A DNA stretch of 64,000 nt. It comes from Symbiodinium microadriaticum. Its lineage: Eukaryota > Sar > Dinophyceae > Suessiales > Symbiodiniaceae. The notes beneath the pieces were generated by a model. That model was not told the DNA's origin and made no database searches. It was given only the letters and a program-made list of their open reading frames with translations. Positions 46,987 through 58,219 of this stretch are shown piece by piece; the stretch's first letter is position 1; each line of letters opens with the position of its first letter. The stretch spans positions 31,777-95,776 of the forward strand of contig LSRX01000428.1 in assembly GCA_001939145.1 (NCBI GenBank). Direction: 5' to 3'. Both the position numbers and the translations under genes were made by a program.

Positions 46987-49217
46987 ATCATCGACCATGC
47001 CGTTGATGCGAAGAGCTGCGATGCTGTCACAAGGAGTTGCCTGCACAGAGCGCTTTCGGACCAGTCGGCGGGCGACACTCGGACGCTGGAGCACGAAACC
47101 GTCTTTTCATCTGACGGATCGGCCTGGAGGTTCACGATCACTAGACCAGCATCCCGCCTGCAGCACCACTGCACAGAAATGCGCTGCGCCATGCATGGTA
47201 CAATCATCACAACACATCAAACAAACATGCAGTGTGCAGATTACATTTCCGCAATTTCTGTAACACCACTCGGGGAGCAACACCTGGCCATAAGTGAACA
47301 ATCAATGCCCCTGCCCATCCCCGCCCTTTCTCAGTTTTCGACACGGCCTGCGCGAATTGCGTTGTGCGACCCAGGCTGGCATATCTGATGCAGGAGCCAC
47401 CTGCAAGCTTTGCCAACTACGAGCTCTACAAGCTTCTACAAGACACAGATCCCCCCCCCCCTCTGAGCACCAAAAGCAAGACCAAAAAGGCTGAAGATCA
47501 GCCGAGATGCAGTTATTGAGCTGCCCAGCGCCAGGCAGAGATCAGCGGCTTCGGCCTCCTCCCAGGCCTTTTGCAGCACCTTCTGGGGTAGGTCGTCGCC
47601 GAACCCAACCTTTCTTGAGCAAGCCCCGCTTCCAAGTAACATTCTGGAGTCTGGTCCATTCCACTACTTGCAAACTCTCTTCGTCTCTTTCCTATTGAAG
47701 AGATGACCACAGGGCGCTTTGGCGAGCGGCCATCAGCTATAAGCTGGTGCATGATCTGCTTTCACCGTTACAGCCCTGCACCATTCGAAGCCTGGCTGCA
47801 CCACTGTGGCGCAGCCGCCCGCCACATCCGGGTGCATCACAATCGCGGCCGGTGAAGCCACCGCTGCAGATGGTGTTGAAATCCTTGGCTCGGAGAGTGC
47901 AAGCTAAGGAGCGCCGCGTTCCTTCGCTTCACCTCTTGAATCAACTGCAGCCAGCCGGCACGCTCGTACTCGCGACCGCACTTGACACACCTGCTTGCAA
48001 GTACTGCCAGTCTGTGGTCAAGTTGGGCCTAGAGTCTTGGGTCCAATCAGGGAAGCTGGGAAGGTTCGAGTCAGGGCCTCTCCACGAAGATGTTCCCGTG
48101 CAGCTCGCTCAATGCATCTGCAGTAATTCCGGATTTGCGGTGCAATCCATCAACCTGCGCTGAAGGACTACAGGTATATGCCTTTCTCATCAGGAGCTCT
48201 CTGCTGGAACGAAGGAAGGCCTAGCTCTGCGAACCCAACCCTCGTGGCCCTCCAATGCATGCAGGTGGCATTCTGCGAGATGATGTGTTTGAGCACTCCG
48301 ACCTTCGCAACATCAGAGAGTCTGCAATCTCCTTACGCTTCTGCGGGTTCGCAAGCTTCAAGCCTTGGGCAACCGGCCGAAATCCCAAAAGCCCTTAACC
48401 TCTGAGCCTGAACACTAAGCCAGCTGCCTTCCAGAGTCTGAAAAGGAAGCCGTGAGTCGGACCAGGTCTGGCCTGGACGCACCTGAGCAGATGGTGCTCG
48501 CAAGGATGCAACCTACACTTGGCCTTACTTTCGCTGGTCTTTGCCACATGTACACATGCATGCATGCAGACGCACACGCTGCAGCTGGCTGGATAGAGAT
48601 ATATATATACACACACACACACAGAGGTTTCCAAGACAACCAAGCAGATGCGCAAATGGAGATATCAGAGACGCATCTCCGGGTTCTCCACTTCTCACTG
48701 CTTGGGACGAGGCGCTGCTCCAGGATGTTCGATGGTGTTTCACCTTTCGGTCTCTCCCACAATCCTGGTCCAGTTGGCAAGCTGGTGTTCATACCTCGAT
48801 GGGTGTCAAAATGCATCGGAAAGAGTATCAGGAAGAACAAAGACTGCACTATATTATACTGTACTTTGCTATACTGCTTTAGGGCTCGTGCCGCTTCGGA
48901 AGTCTGCGATCCCAGCGCCAGTGGACACACCAGCACCTCCAGGTACTTCCCACGTCAGAACATGCCAGAACACTTTGTCACACTGTGCCTGCTCTGCATC
49001 TACTGATGTTCTGGTGTCCATGTCTGTCCATGCTTTGAGCAGCGGGGTCAGGGTAGCCTTCCTCTGAAGCATCTCTGGCACTTGGGGCCTGGGATGGGTC
49101 CTATCGCGGTGCACCTGTGAACGCAATCACATGGCGAGCTTTGGAGATCATCTGCGCCAGTTTCTCGCACTTTACCTCCAACTCTGGCTTGGTGTCGAAA
49201 AACTCTTTCAAGCGGTC
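46987..49217 (-). CDS. SIRT6/7-type sirtuin (class IV), at least twelve micro-exons
   Basis: Exons in transcript order: 49217-49115, 48936-48892, 48794-48742, 48472-48428, 48302-48270, 48154-48078, 47990-47946, 47863-47800, 47609-47511, 47400-47348, 47157-47124, 47040-46987. Motifs in order: ARHVIAFT, GAGVSTGAGIADFRSG, TGPGLWE, PTHGFLFRLWK, VGVLKHIISQN, VDGLHRKSG, ELHGNIFVER (catalytic His), CVKCGREY, TGRDCDAPGC (zinc Cys), LRHSGVGFGDDLP, ADLCLALGSSIT, VAPASDMPAWVAQR, LVIVNLQ and ALRINGMVDD. These match the SIRT6/7 group (QNxDGLHxxSG, ELHGN, TGRxC). Phases close at every junction except 48794/48472, which needs a GA donor (GAAACA, 48741). Donors are mostly GC: after 48892, 48428, 48270, 48078, 47800, 47511, 47348 and 47124. 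GT follows 49115 and 47946. Odd: the usual IPDFR is IADFR. Start and end of the gene are not found. Sirtuins of this group act on chromatin and nucleolar targets elsewhere; the role here is inferred. Confidence 0.9.
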
Positions 49218-49309
49218 CTGAGTTCAGGATGATCAGCGCATGACTACTTCAGTCTAGGCTACCGCTGCAAATTTCCTACCCAGCTACTTACTCTATACAC
49301 AAGATACTC

Positions 49310-49490
49310 TTTACTCCCTTCCCTATACTCTATACTCTATATGCTACTCGCGAAAAGCATGCTATACTATACGAGTACTATACTCGACTAGACTCTAAGT
49401 ATTACTAAGCCACACTGTAGTAGACCGTACGGGGATGTGCTACTCTACAGTATGTTGTACCGTAATGACTTTAGTGTAGCTATAGTCACT
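49310..49490. repeat. Degenerate TATACTCTA-type repeat
   Basis: Irregular TACTATACT/CTATACTC units, probably inside the first visible intron of the SIRT6/7-type gene. Related strings occur at 48850-48880 and 41140-41175. Confidence 0.5.
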
Positions 49491-49494
49491 ACAC

Positions 49495-49611
49495 CAGAAC
49501 CAAGCTGAGGCTCGGATTCGTAGGCGGCCCAGCAGCCGGAGCAAAAGAACTGTTTCGTTTGCCGCTCATCCACCCTCCCCGATGGGTCTCGCCGTCCGCA
49601 TTGGGCACAGG
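49495..49611 (-). CDS. CxxC zinc-ribbon-like exon upstream of the SIRT6/7-type gene
   Basis: After acceptor CGCTAG the frame encodes CAQCGRRDPSGRVDERQ then FFCSGCWAAYESEPQ: two CxxC pairs about 20 residues apart with Trp directly after the second pair. I recall CxxC...FxCxxCW exons from dinoflagellate predicted proteins, but cannot verify this here. If spliced at GAGCCT (49517) it would join exon 49217 in phase, giving an N-terminal zinc ribbon on the sirtuin; at GTGTAG (49494) it would not. Confidence 0.5.
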
Positions 49612-49799
49612 CTAGCGGTCTTCCGTTAGCAATGGCAACCTCATGGCAGCAGAATTGTCCAAGATGCCCAAAACATATCAAATAGCAGTAAGCAGAGCTC
49701 CCTTTAAACCCCAAACCTCGCAACTCAGCTCGGGTCCATTGCAGCTTCCTGGCAGCCCATGCAGCTCCGCTGCCCATGTCGCCCTGGGTGTCTCGCTAG

Positions 49800-50740
49800 G
49801 CCAAGCTTTTCTTCCCTTGTCTTAGTCTACCAAAAAATTGGCGCCAACGTGGGGGGATTGGTCACTTGCAGTGCTCAAGATGAAGAGGTTCCTTGCACGT
49901 GTATTCCGATGCTCGTCTCCTCGGAGGACCGCCCTCTTCTCGACCCCGATCCTATCTTGCTGCGAGCACGTCGCCGTGGTACCGGCATCCCGGCCCGCAG
50001 CATTGGCGACAGGTCATGTCTGATCGTGGCTCAGCGTTCTCTGTGCGATGGTTGGCTTGTAGAGGCAACTGTAACGTCCTGCGATACCTGTGTGCTGTCC
50101 ATCTTAGGCTCATACAGCTACTACAGTCGTTTGAAGGCTCCAGGCCTCGAGGGTTTGATGGGCTTGGGCCCAAGCTGCGCGAAATTCCTGTTGTCGGGGA
50201 GTTCAAGAATCAAAAGCACCACGAACCCCGCTCCAGAACCTTTTCAGCTAGTCGGGTTCAGAGTCACATGTTCTGCTGCACTCCCTTGTGCAGCGAATCC
50301 AATCAGTGACAGCACATCTGCGATGCATGCCAGAACACCACCTGATAGATCGAAACTTTGAGCAGTAAATGCCTTTAAGCCGCTGTACATGAAAGTGCGT
50401 TCCGCATCAGCAAAAACGGCTCAAACGACACAACAAATACCTGGAGGGCTGTTCTATATTGGAGTCCTGTCCCCCTAGCGCTCCTGACTGTAGTGACATC
50501 ATGATTAGATAAATCATCCGCTCAAGTGGACCCGGCAACTCAGAACAACCCCCGCCTGTGCTGTGTGATGTAGGACCTTGGCCTCTTGCCAATGAGCAAT
50601 GGGTAACTGGGTACCCGAATCGTACTTGACAATCGCAGCCTCCCAGCTGGGGCTTTGGTCATCCCAACTTGCTGATTTGGAGGGGGTGACATGTGCAGCA
50701 CTGCCGGCAGACAAAAAGCGACTGCCTGGCTTGCGTGTGC
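49800..50740. other. No supported gene
   Basis: Open frames of 60-200 codons on both strands overlap and lack motifs. Nothing else seen. Confidence 0.4.
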
Positions 50741-50742
50741 TG

Positions 50743-52238
50743 TCATTCTCGTGCTGACTCCGATGTCCCGTCCGACTCCAAGTCCTCGCCTGAAGGCGTC
50801 TCCTCGATAGGATTCAACCTTGCCAGGACTTCCAAAAGCCTTTCGCTGGAGATGTCTGCTGGCCGAAAGATGCGGTAGTTCCTGATGGATACAAAAGTCA
50901 TCCCCAAAGACACGAACATGGAATAGAGGGTATGTGCACAAACTTCTCGATCATACACAGGACACATGAGCGTGGTCTCCTTCTGGATTCGCATCTGATA
51001 GTTTATAACTGTGATGCCTTGCACAGGCAGCAAGACCTCCTTGGAACCCATAGGAAAGCAAGATAAGATTGGCAGCAGCAGTGGCAGAAGCATGTAAACC
51101 GCCACCGTCTTGGACTGCGAGGCCACACGGAAGAAGCGAATCAGGGTGTCGTCCGCCTCCTCGCCCATCTCGTCCTCTTTTCGGAGTTGAAGGTCAAGGA
51201 CAGAGCTGATGGAGCCAGAAACCACGCCAAAGCCGGCCATGCCGACAAAGGAGCTCCAGACGGAGAAGAAGATAAGGGCACCATTGAGCCCCGGTGTCGT
51301 CAATGGAGAGTTTGAAGTGCACCAGCCATTTTGGTCCATCTCGACGGACCCGGGGAACATGCTGAGAGAAAGCTGCATGCTGTTGACAAGGATGAACACC
51401 ACTATGAAAATCCGAATCATGCAGTTCGACCGGAAGATGTCCTTCATGGTTACTCGGTGCGCCTGCTTGCTCCACATGAGACCCATTCCTGGCAATGTGT
51501 CATTCACGCCGCCGCATGGAGTTCCACACCACCAGCGTCTCTTCGGGACCTTAATTTCTTTTAATTTCCTTCCGCGACTCGATCTGCCACGGGTTTGCGG
51601 CGCGAGACAACTGAGCAAAGAACCCTTTTGAGCAACTCTGCTGGAAGTGGAGGCTCCCCCAAAATCACCAGAAAGTATCTGGTCATGTTTCCAACCACTA
51701 CGCACGAAAGGATTGCCATGCAAAGCTCAAGGGTATAGGCAGTGGCTGGTCGCAGCATGACCACCTGATCAGATCACTCTGCAAAGACCAGCCGCACTAA
51801 GACTAGTGGAATGCGGAATATGTTCTTCCAGGCACACAGCGACTTTACGCAAATTTCAACTAACTGATGCTTGGCGGGCAAGTCACGAAGGCCACCGACG
51901 AGATTGCAGCGGGGATGTAGACGATCCCTCGAACCAGATCGATCGAGTAGGGGACCAAAGGCCTTTGATCCTAGAAGACACGAGCGAGTTGTTGGGACCA
52001 AACCGCTCAAGCATGTCATTCCGCATGACCCGAAAACACCAGAGGTCAAGCCGTGTCCTGTTCGCACATTTCATGGCTCAAGCGCGCGTCCTTGATTCCC
52101 CATCCTTGGCTGGGCGGGTTCTCAACCAGGGCACGGCACAGACTTCAAGAAAAGGCATTCGCAGTACCTGCCAGGTGTCGAACCACGAGCGTAATCGTCA
52201 CCAGAAAGTTGATAAGTGTAATCACACCGAGCGTGATC
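50743..52238 (-). CDS. Multi-pass membrane protein of unknown function
   Basis: Exons: 52238-52168 (acceptor GCTGAG, donor GTACTG), 51970-51887 (acceptor TTCTAG, donor GTGACT), 51764-51602 (acceptor GATCAG, GC donor GCCGCA) and 51488-50743 (acceptor TGCCAG, stop at 50743). The last three join exactly in frame, giving about 330 C-terminal residues. Hydrophobic segments: ITLGVITLINFLVTITLVV, VRGIVYIPAAISSVAFVVML, MAILSCVVVGNMTRYFLVIL, IRIFIVVFILVNSMQLSLSM, ALIFFSVWSSFVGMAGFGVV, VAVYMLLPLLLPILSCF and TLYSMFVSLGMTFVSI, so six or seven spans. A Cys-containing loop (GWCTSN) and an acidic, Ser-rich tail (EETPSGEDLESDGTSESARE) are visible. I recognise no transporter or channel signature. The first listed exon does not close in phase with the second, so an exon between them is missing. 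Confidence 0.75.
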
Positions 52239-52532
52239 CTCAGCTCATAGGCAGCGACTCAAGGATCATCCTGAGTCTGAGTTGCGAGTAAATCAACCAC
52301 GAGCAGCTCTGCACATTGGCCGAAGGCACAGTTGCCAGGGCAACTTATCTTCGGTCACAAAAGCTGTATACGTCCAGATAGCATTCAGCGGCATGGCAGC
52401 AGCTGCAGCTGAATAGGTCCAAAGTTGAGTCTAAAGAGCTTGTCGCACATGCACATCAGAGGACACTAGATTTTCGCAGGCTTTGGTTGACTTGCTAAGA
52501 TGATGGCTTCTAACTTACATTTCTAGATACAG

Positions 52533-52551
52533 ACTCTCTCTCTCTCTCTAG
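52533..52551. repeat. (CT)n microsatellite
   Basis: Short CTCTCT run. From 52300 to 54040 I see no supported exon. 52680-52760 holds degenerate CCCTAAA-like strings. Confidence 0.8.
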
Positions 52552-54046
52552 TCTATGCATGATCTGTTTCACCCATGTGGAGCCCAAAAGTCTTGCAAGT
52601 GCACAGCGCTGTCCCCCAGTCCCCAGCCGTAGCTTTCAGTTCTTGCCCGGGCCTGCGGGGGCACGCCACGCGGATAGAACTCCTGCACACCCGAAACTTT
52701 TTCAGCCCCAAACATCCCTAAACACTGCCACTAAAGACCCAAACATCCCCAACCCGTCAGAAAGGGCAGTTGGAGATCGGTACACTGATACCAGCACAGC
52801 AGCAGCTGTACTCCTGCACAGCGCCCACGATGTCCTCATCGCAGGTCAGCATCAGGCTTTCCAGAGAGTTTTGTGGGTGGGCTTGAGGGCCTTTAGAATC
52901 TACAAGTTGTCAAGCCGGTCACGAGTCTGAGAACCCAAGAATCCCAAGAAGCCCGGGGACCTGCTCCTGTCCCCGATCTGCCAGAGCTCTGCAAGCCAAA
53001 GCACATGAGCTTTCCCTTTATGAGTATCTTGTTCCTTGTTGGGGCTTTGTACAACAAGATCCGTGCTGTTTAGGATCTCCTTCTTTCTCTCTGCCCCCGA
53101 AACTCTAAGCCTCACACCCGCAACCTGCCCCCCCACTTTTGGCCACTCCCAGTTATCGTCCTCTTGGACCATTGGCCAAAACACGTCCAAGGGGATCTCC
53201 TCCGGGACCGCCAGTGTAACAGAGTGGACCTGAAATCACAAGGCTCGTGCATAGAGTACTTAGAGTACTTACTTAAGAGAGACACCCCAGCTTGAACACC
53301 GGGCTCTTGCAGCTTCTTCTTTCACGGCTCTTAGGCTGAGGAGTGCCGGGGCCTCAATCCTCGGCGGTAGTTGTCAGGCTTTAGGAAGAGTTGCAGCCGA
53401 AGACATTTGTGCCAAGACCTACTTCAGTAATGACAACTGCCTTGCGACATCCCAGGGGAATCTCCCGAGCCTCGAACCTCAAAATCCCAGTCTCCAAACC
53501 CCGAGACTTCCTGCCTCATGGCACTGTCCACAAGCTACCAGGAAGGGTAAAAGCTCCGATTGCCCTGCGAAGCACTCAACCCCGCCATGACAAGGTCTAC
53601 ATGGCTGACACCAACGCACCCAACACAACAGCAGGAGCTCTACTCATGCATGAACCCTTGTAGACGTGGCGGCACGCAAATGTCATATGTAAAAAAACAT
53701 ATTGCAGGAACAAGCAACCACCAGAACTCAGGGAATAAGACGAAGCCAAGAACGTGCACAAGCAGACCGAATCGAGCCAGCCCAGGTTTCCTGAGTCCTG
53801 CGCCCGGGAGACCGGGTCTACGCTGGACATCCCAGGCATGTCTCCTCGTGTTGCGTTGCGATGGTCAGGGTTGGCCAGGCTTGGGGGCTGGGGTCTTGGC
53901 ACTTTTGAGGATCCCTCTGGGAGAAGCAGGAAGCGAAGGCACGGGTCGAGTGGTGCCGAGTGGAAGCAGAAGAGGGAATCCCTGTCCGGGCCTGCATTCA
54001 GCGCCAGCATGGCCTGCGCCACGCCTCAGGCCAGGCGTACACATAA

Positions 54047-54290
54047 ATTCAGGATCTGAGGGTCTAGGCATTGTGCTAGGTAGGCGTGCTGCCGCTGAAG
54101 CAAAGGAGTTTCAAACGATCCGGGAACGGCACGTCGACGCTCTGTGTGCAGCACCTCGGTCGCCTGGTCATAGGCCTGAGCGGCCTGAACCTCAGAAGCA
54201 CGGCAGGCAGCATGCTGCAAAAAGTTTAGCCAAGCTTCCTCAGTGTACGAGTCAAGCTGGTGATGTAGTAGAGCTATTACAGGCCTCCTT
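54047..54290 (-). CDS. Coding-looking exon, unrecognised
   Basis: Frame containing ALLHHQLDSYTEEAWLNFLQ, ASEVQAAQAYDQATEVLHTE and LLQRQHAYLAQCLDPQ. Helical, ordinary amino-acid composition without repeats. Not recognised. A second open frame upstream on the same strand (about 54440-54300) includes a hydrophobic stretch SIAGCAALVLLCSSLVFM and might belong to it. Confidence 0.4.
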
Positions 54291-55803
54291 GCAAACTTCC
54301 GACAACTAAGATGCTCGCAGCTCGCTTGAAGGCTTCCCCTGCACTTGATTGGCCAATTGGTCAGTGACACGTTGCATGAACACAAGTGACGAGCACAGAA
54401 GCACAAGCGCAGCGCAGCCTGCAATGCTGTCGTTCTTTGCAGCAGCCTGCCAGCACTGGAACCATCTGGAACCGCGAGAGCGCCATTGACAGGCGATTCA
54501 AGCTGTCGTTGCCGGCCTCAGCACATCTCTTGGTGCCTCGACGACGTACTTCTGCACCTCGCAGCTGCCAAGGCTCCACCGGATTCCGGTGACAGCTCAT
54601 CACGAAAGGCACGCCCACCTGAACTGCTGCTGCTGGTCGTTCCGGCGTCCTCCTGGCACGGCAAATCCATATATGGGTCAAGTGGAGGAGCACCGCTGAT
54701 TTCCAGCTTCGCTCATCCTGCCTCCGAGTCCGAGGTGCAGAGACGCCGGCCTGCAGCATCCGGGCTTCGGGCTGAGATCCTCGAACCTCCCTTCCGGCAA
54801 AAAACACCTCCAGTCGTCTCATAATGCGCCAGTCGCACCTCGCCGGATGTCTCTGCTGCGCCTCCGCACCTGCGAAAGGTGACAACGGTGCAACGCACAG
54901 AAGAATACGTCGCCGGGGGATGGGGTATGAGTGCAGGCCAGGATCTCAAGCCGATCATTTGGTTTAACCCAAAGCCTGCAACATGGTAGGCCTCGCGCCC
55001 GCAACTTTTTAGGGTGTAGCGGCGTAGCGCTGACGAGCAAGAGATCGCTGGATCCGCAGGTGGTGATGGAGGTTTGGGCTTAATGTCCTCGGGTCCTTGG
55101 ACCCACATCCCTGACTCCATCCATGTTGATGGGTCCAGAGGTTTCGGATGGTTTAGTGGTTGTAAGTACCCAAAGACCAAGGCTACAGGTATACTATAGT
55201 GGCACAAAACCGGGTACTCTAGCGAAGGTGGTTGAGAGTTCCGGGTTAGAGTTTCCAAGACCTTGCACTTGCCTCCTATTTGGTCTGCATCTCCTGAACC
55301 GCAAACTACAATAATCGGAGAGCAGGTCATGTGACCCCGAGCCCACGTCAGACACACAATTTCGCCAGAGACGCCTCTTCCCCTCTACCCTTTCCAGAGC
55401 ATTGCAATGCAATGCTGCACTATTTCGCACTGAAGACTGTCCGACACGTGATAATTCAATGGTGGGACCAGCTGCACCATCTCAATTCCTTCGTTTTTGC
55501 GCAGGCATATATTATTAAATAGATTGGAAATCCTACACACGAAAATCTGCCAAGGCCTCGCGATCGGGGGAGTCCTCGCTGGGCTCGACGTTTCCCGTTC
55601 CTGGGATTTCAGCAGCTCCTTTCGGCTTCTGTCTTGAAGGCTTGGGGCCGAGAGCCATGCGGATTTAGCTCTCCAGCTCCATGATTGAGTAGTCATGTCT
55701 TGGTTCTATCACTTGGTGAAGCCGGGGCCCCGCTAGACACTTTTGTCCGTAGAAGCAAGCGTCTGGCAGGATCTTGCATGGTTGGTGACAGCACCAGCTA
55801 CAT

Positions 55804-56061
55804 TTAAATATCCCAAATGGAATTTTTTTTACAGCCAGACAAGGCGCTCAAATGTTCGTCGAGCTCGTCCAGCAGCTTGGCGTACTGGTGGCTGCCTGTT
55901 TTGAGAAGCAGGGCTTCGTTCGCATCGCTTGACCGTTTTGGCAGAACCTCCAATGGCGTGGAGGGCAGATAACCTTGGTTAGCGAAGCCGGCGATATGTT
56001 GCCCAAGTGCTTCAAGACTCAAAGAGCAAGTGCGTGCCCAAATCTGAACCATAAAGCCCTC
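55804..56061 (-). CDS. Probable C-terminal exon, unrecognised
   Basis: Frame containing SLEALGQHIAGFANQGYLPS, TPLEVLPKRSSDANEALLL and SHQYAKLLDELDEHLSAL, ending CKKNSIWDI and a stop at 55804. The composition is strongly protein-like. The acceptor is probably the CAG just before IWARTC, near 56046. No family recognised. Confidence 0.5.
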   Translation of the reverse strand, partial: EGFMVQIWARTCSLSLEALGQHIAGFANQGYLPSTPLEVLPKRSSDANEALLLKTGSHQYAKLLDELDEHLSALSGCKKNSIWDI

Positions 56062-56187
56062 AACCCCATTCAATCCCTCCCTTATATCATGTTCTCTCTA
56101 TGTCGTAGTACACTTTATACTGCAGTATATATAATATTGTAGTATCTACTACTCTATCCTATTCTATTCTGTTCAAAGCTGACCGGA

Positions 56188-56348
56188 GACTATGGGGGTT
56201 TCCGAAATTAGGGACCCTAATATAGTACCATATATAGTAGGATCCTTATTATAAGGACCCCAAAATAAGGCACCCTAATTCTCAGAAAGTCCCACATGGC
56301 TGCGAAGGTGTCTTGGCCCCGCGCGAGGCTTTGAACTCTGCAGCCGAG
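56188..56348. repeat. 161-bp direct repeat, copy 1, containing a MITE-like hairpin
   Basis: Identical to 56470-56630 by eye. Its first 110 bp have imperfect inverted ends (CTATGGGGGTTTCCGAAATT at 56190; reversed right end CCATGTGGGACTTTCTGAGA) and the internal palindrome ATTAGGGACCCTAAT. The remaining 50 bp are GC-rich unique sequence, so the whole segment was copied, not just the hairpin. Confidence 0.9.
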
Positions 56349-56468
56349 GAGTGGCCCTCGGAAACCTCGGCTTCTGGATCGTAGACACGACTCGTAAAAG
56401 TAGTAACAGTAGCCATAATAGTGCTAGTAGTAATCCTCATAATCATAGTGTAGTAGTGGTCGTCAAAG

Positions 56469-56469
56469 N
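56469..56469. other. Undetermined base (N)
   Basis: The only ambiguous base in the window, exactly one base before the second 161-bp copy. It suggests a gap or join in the assembly at this point. Confidence 0.95.
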
Positions 56470-56627
56470 GACTATGGGGGTTTCCGAAATTAGGGACCCT
56501 AATATAGTACCATATATAGTAGGATCCTTATTATAAGGACCCCAAAATAAGGCACCCTAATTCTCAGAAAGTCCCACATGGCTGCGAAGGTGTCTTGGCC
56601 CCGCGCGAGGCTTTGAACTCTGCAGCC

Positions 56628-56630
<3 letters not shown>
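56470..56630. repeat. 161-bp direct repeat, copy 2
   Basis: Second copy of 56188-56348, offset 282 bp. It runs straight into the CAG array, whereas copy 1 continues into GAGTGGCC. Confidence 0.9.
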
Positions 56631-56672
<42 letters not shown>

Positions 56673-56703
56673 CAGCAGCAGCAGGAGGAGGAGGAGGAGG
56701 AGT
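56631..56703. repeat. (CAG)n followed by (GGA)n
   Basis: About 20 CAG units with one GGA-type interruption, then five GGA units. It abuts the second 161-bp copy. Confidence 0.95.
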
Positions 56704-56759
56704 AGGAGTAGTAGGGGCCCCCCCTACCAACTACCCTTGGTCATAACCATGCTAGAACA

Positions 56760-58200
56760 ACATCCATTTTACTCGGTATTTGCAGCTCTTTCGTCATGTA
56801 CGTGCATCTTATGAAGCTTCTAAATCGACTTGTCGAGTTTGCAAACTCGAGCTTCGGATTTTGGACTTGCTTTCTGGGGGGGTGGTGGGGAGAGGGAAGG
56901 GCCGGGTTACTCGGTATTTAAAGCACTTTCGTGATGTCGGACCATCTTATAATAATACTCGCCAAAACCTACTTCTGGACTTTACGAACTCGACCCTGTG
57001 ATTTTGGAGGGCTTTCGGCGAAAACTCGAAACTGGGTGGGGGAAAGCCTTTTTCGGGGATGATCACGACACTGTTTTGCGGACACCCCGAACAATGTCTC
57101 CACACCCTAGCGCGCGCACACACCACGCACCACTTCAAAAGCAAACACTCTTACGCCGAGGTCTGGGCTTTAAGGGTGTTGGCGAGCCCCTCCCACGTAC
57201 AGCTGGCATCTTTGTTTCTGATGTTTATAAGATGTTGCGCTTCAGGTTTTAGGACTAGGAGTGTTAAAACCTTCTTGGCAGCACCTGCGTCTTGCACGAT
57301 ATTTACAACATTTTCGTACTATCCGACCACCTGTGCTTTAGCAGTTTCTTCCCTGTCGATTTTTCAACTCGAACTGCTGTCGCAGTTTTGGGGCCTGAGC
57401 CTCCGTAACTTTTGCAGTTGTCACAGATAGGGAGCCTGAGCCCCTGCACCTTTTGCAGCTGTCTCGGTACGGAGCCTAGAAGCTGCCACTGCCCAGCCCG
57501 GGTGAGCCCGGGTGGAGCAAGTGTAGTTGTTGGGGAGGGGAGACTAGTAGTAGTCGTCGTCGTCGTAGTTTCCAGCAAAGGAGAAGGAGCAGCGGGCTTG
57601 CGGTTCTGGGCCCTCGAGCTAGAGATGGTGGATTGGGGTAATCTGAGCACTACGGACTGCTGCCGGGTCCGATTTGGAGCTCCAAAATCCGAAAGATGCA
57701 TGGTAGATCCCGAAGAAAGGTGAGTTGGGGCTTCGCTCAACTTCTGGGAGCTGCTGCACGATGTGCACATCCGTTCTGCTACAATCTGCTACAGCAAGAT
57801 CCCTGTCGCAAGCAGAGCTGAACCTAACTCTGTTTGAGATAGTTTTCTTCTAAGAAGTTGTATCCATCAATCGATAAGAGGTCTTACATTATATAAACCC
57901 CAAGTGCTAGAATCCTTCTGATTATTATTTTCCTGAAGTAAGCACCCACTTTCTGAAATCACCCATCTGGCCCTGGCGCCGAAAACTGATCCTGCGGTCG
58001 CATCCACAACTCAGGGCTCGGACTCCATATTGTCGTTTTTTTAACCTAAACCCTAAACACTGGCATCAAGTTCGCCGTAGTTCACCGGACCCCTGACTGA
58101 CTCTGGGCTGTCGGCCGCGTACTCGTAATCACCTGACATTCCTATCTTCCTTAGGTGTTGGGGGGTAGCTTATAGCATACTATATAACGTTCCGGACTAT
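56760..58200. other. No supported gene
   Basis: Two related blocks at about 56780-56870 and 56910-57010 share ACTCGGTATTT...TTTCGT.ATGT and AACTCGA...GATTTTGGA, a diverged duplication. A similar CTTTTGCAG/GGAGCCT doublet lies at 57408-57475. No coding signal. Confidence 0.4.
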
Positions 58201-58219
58201 GAGGCGATAAAGGAATAAA

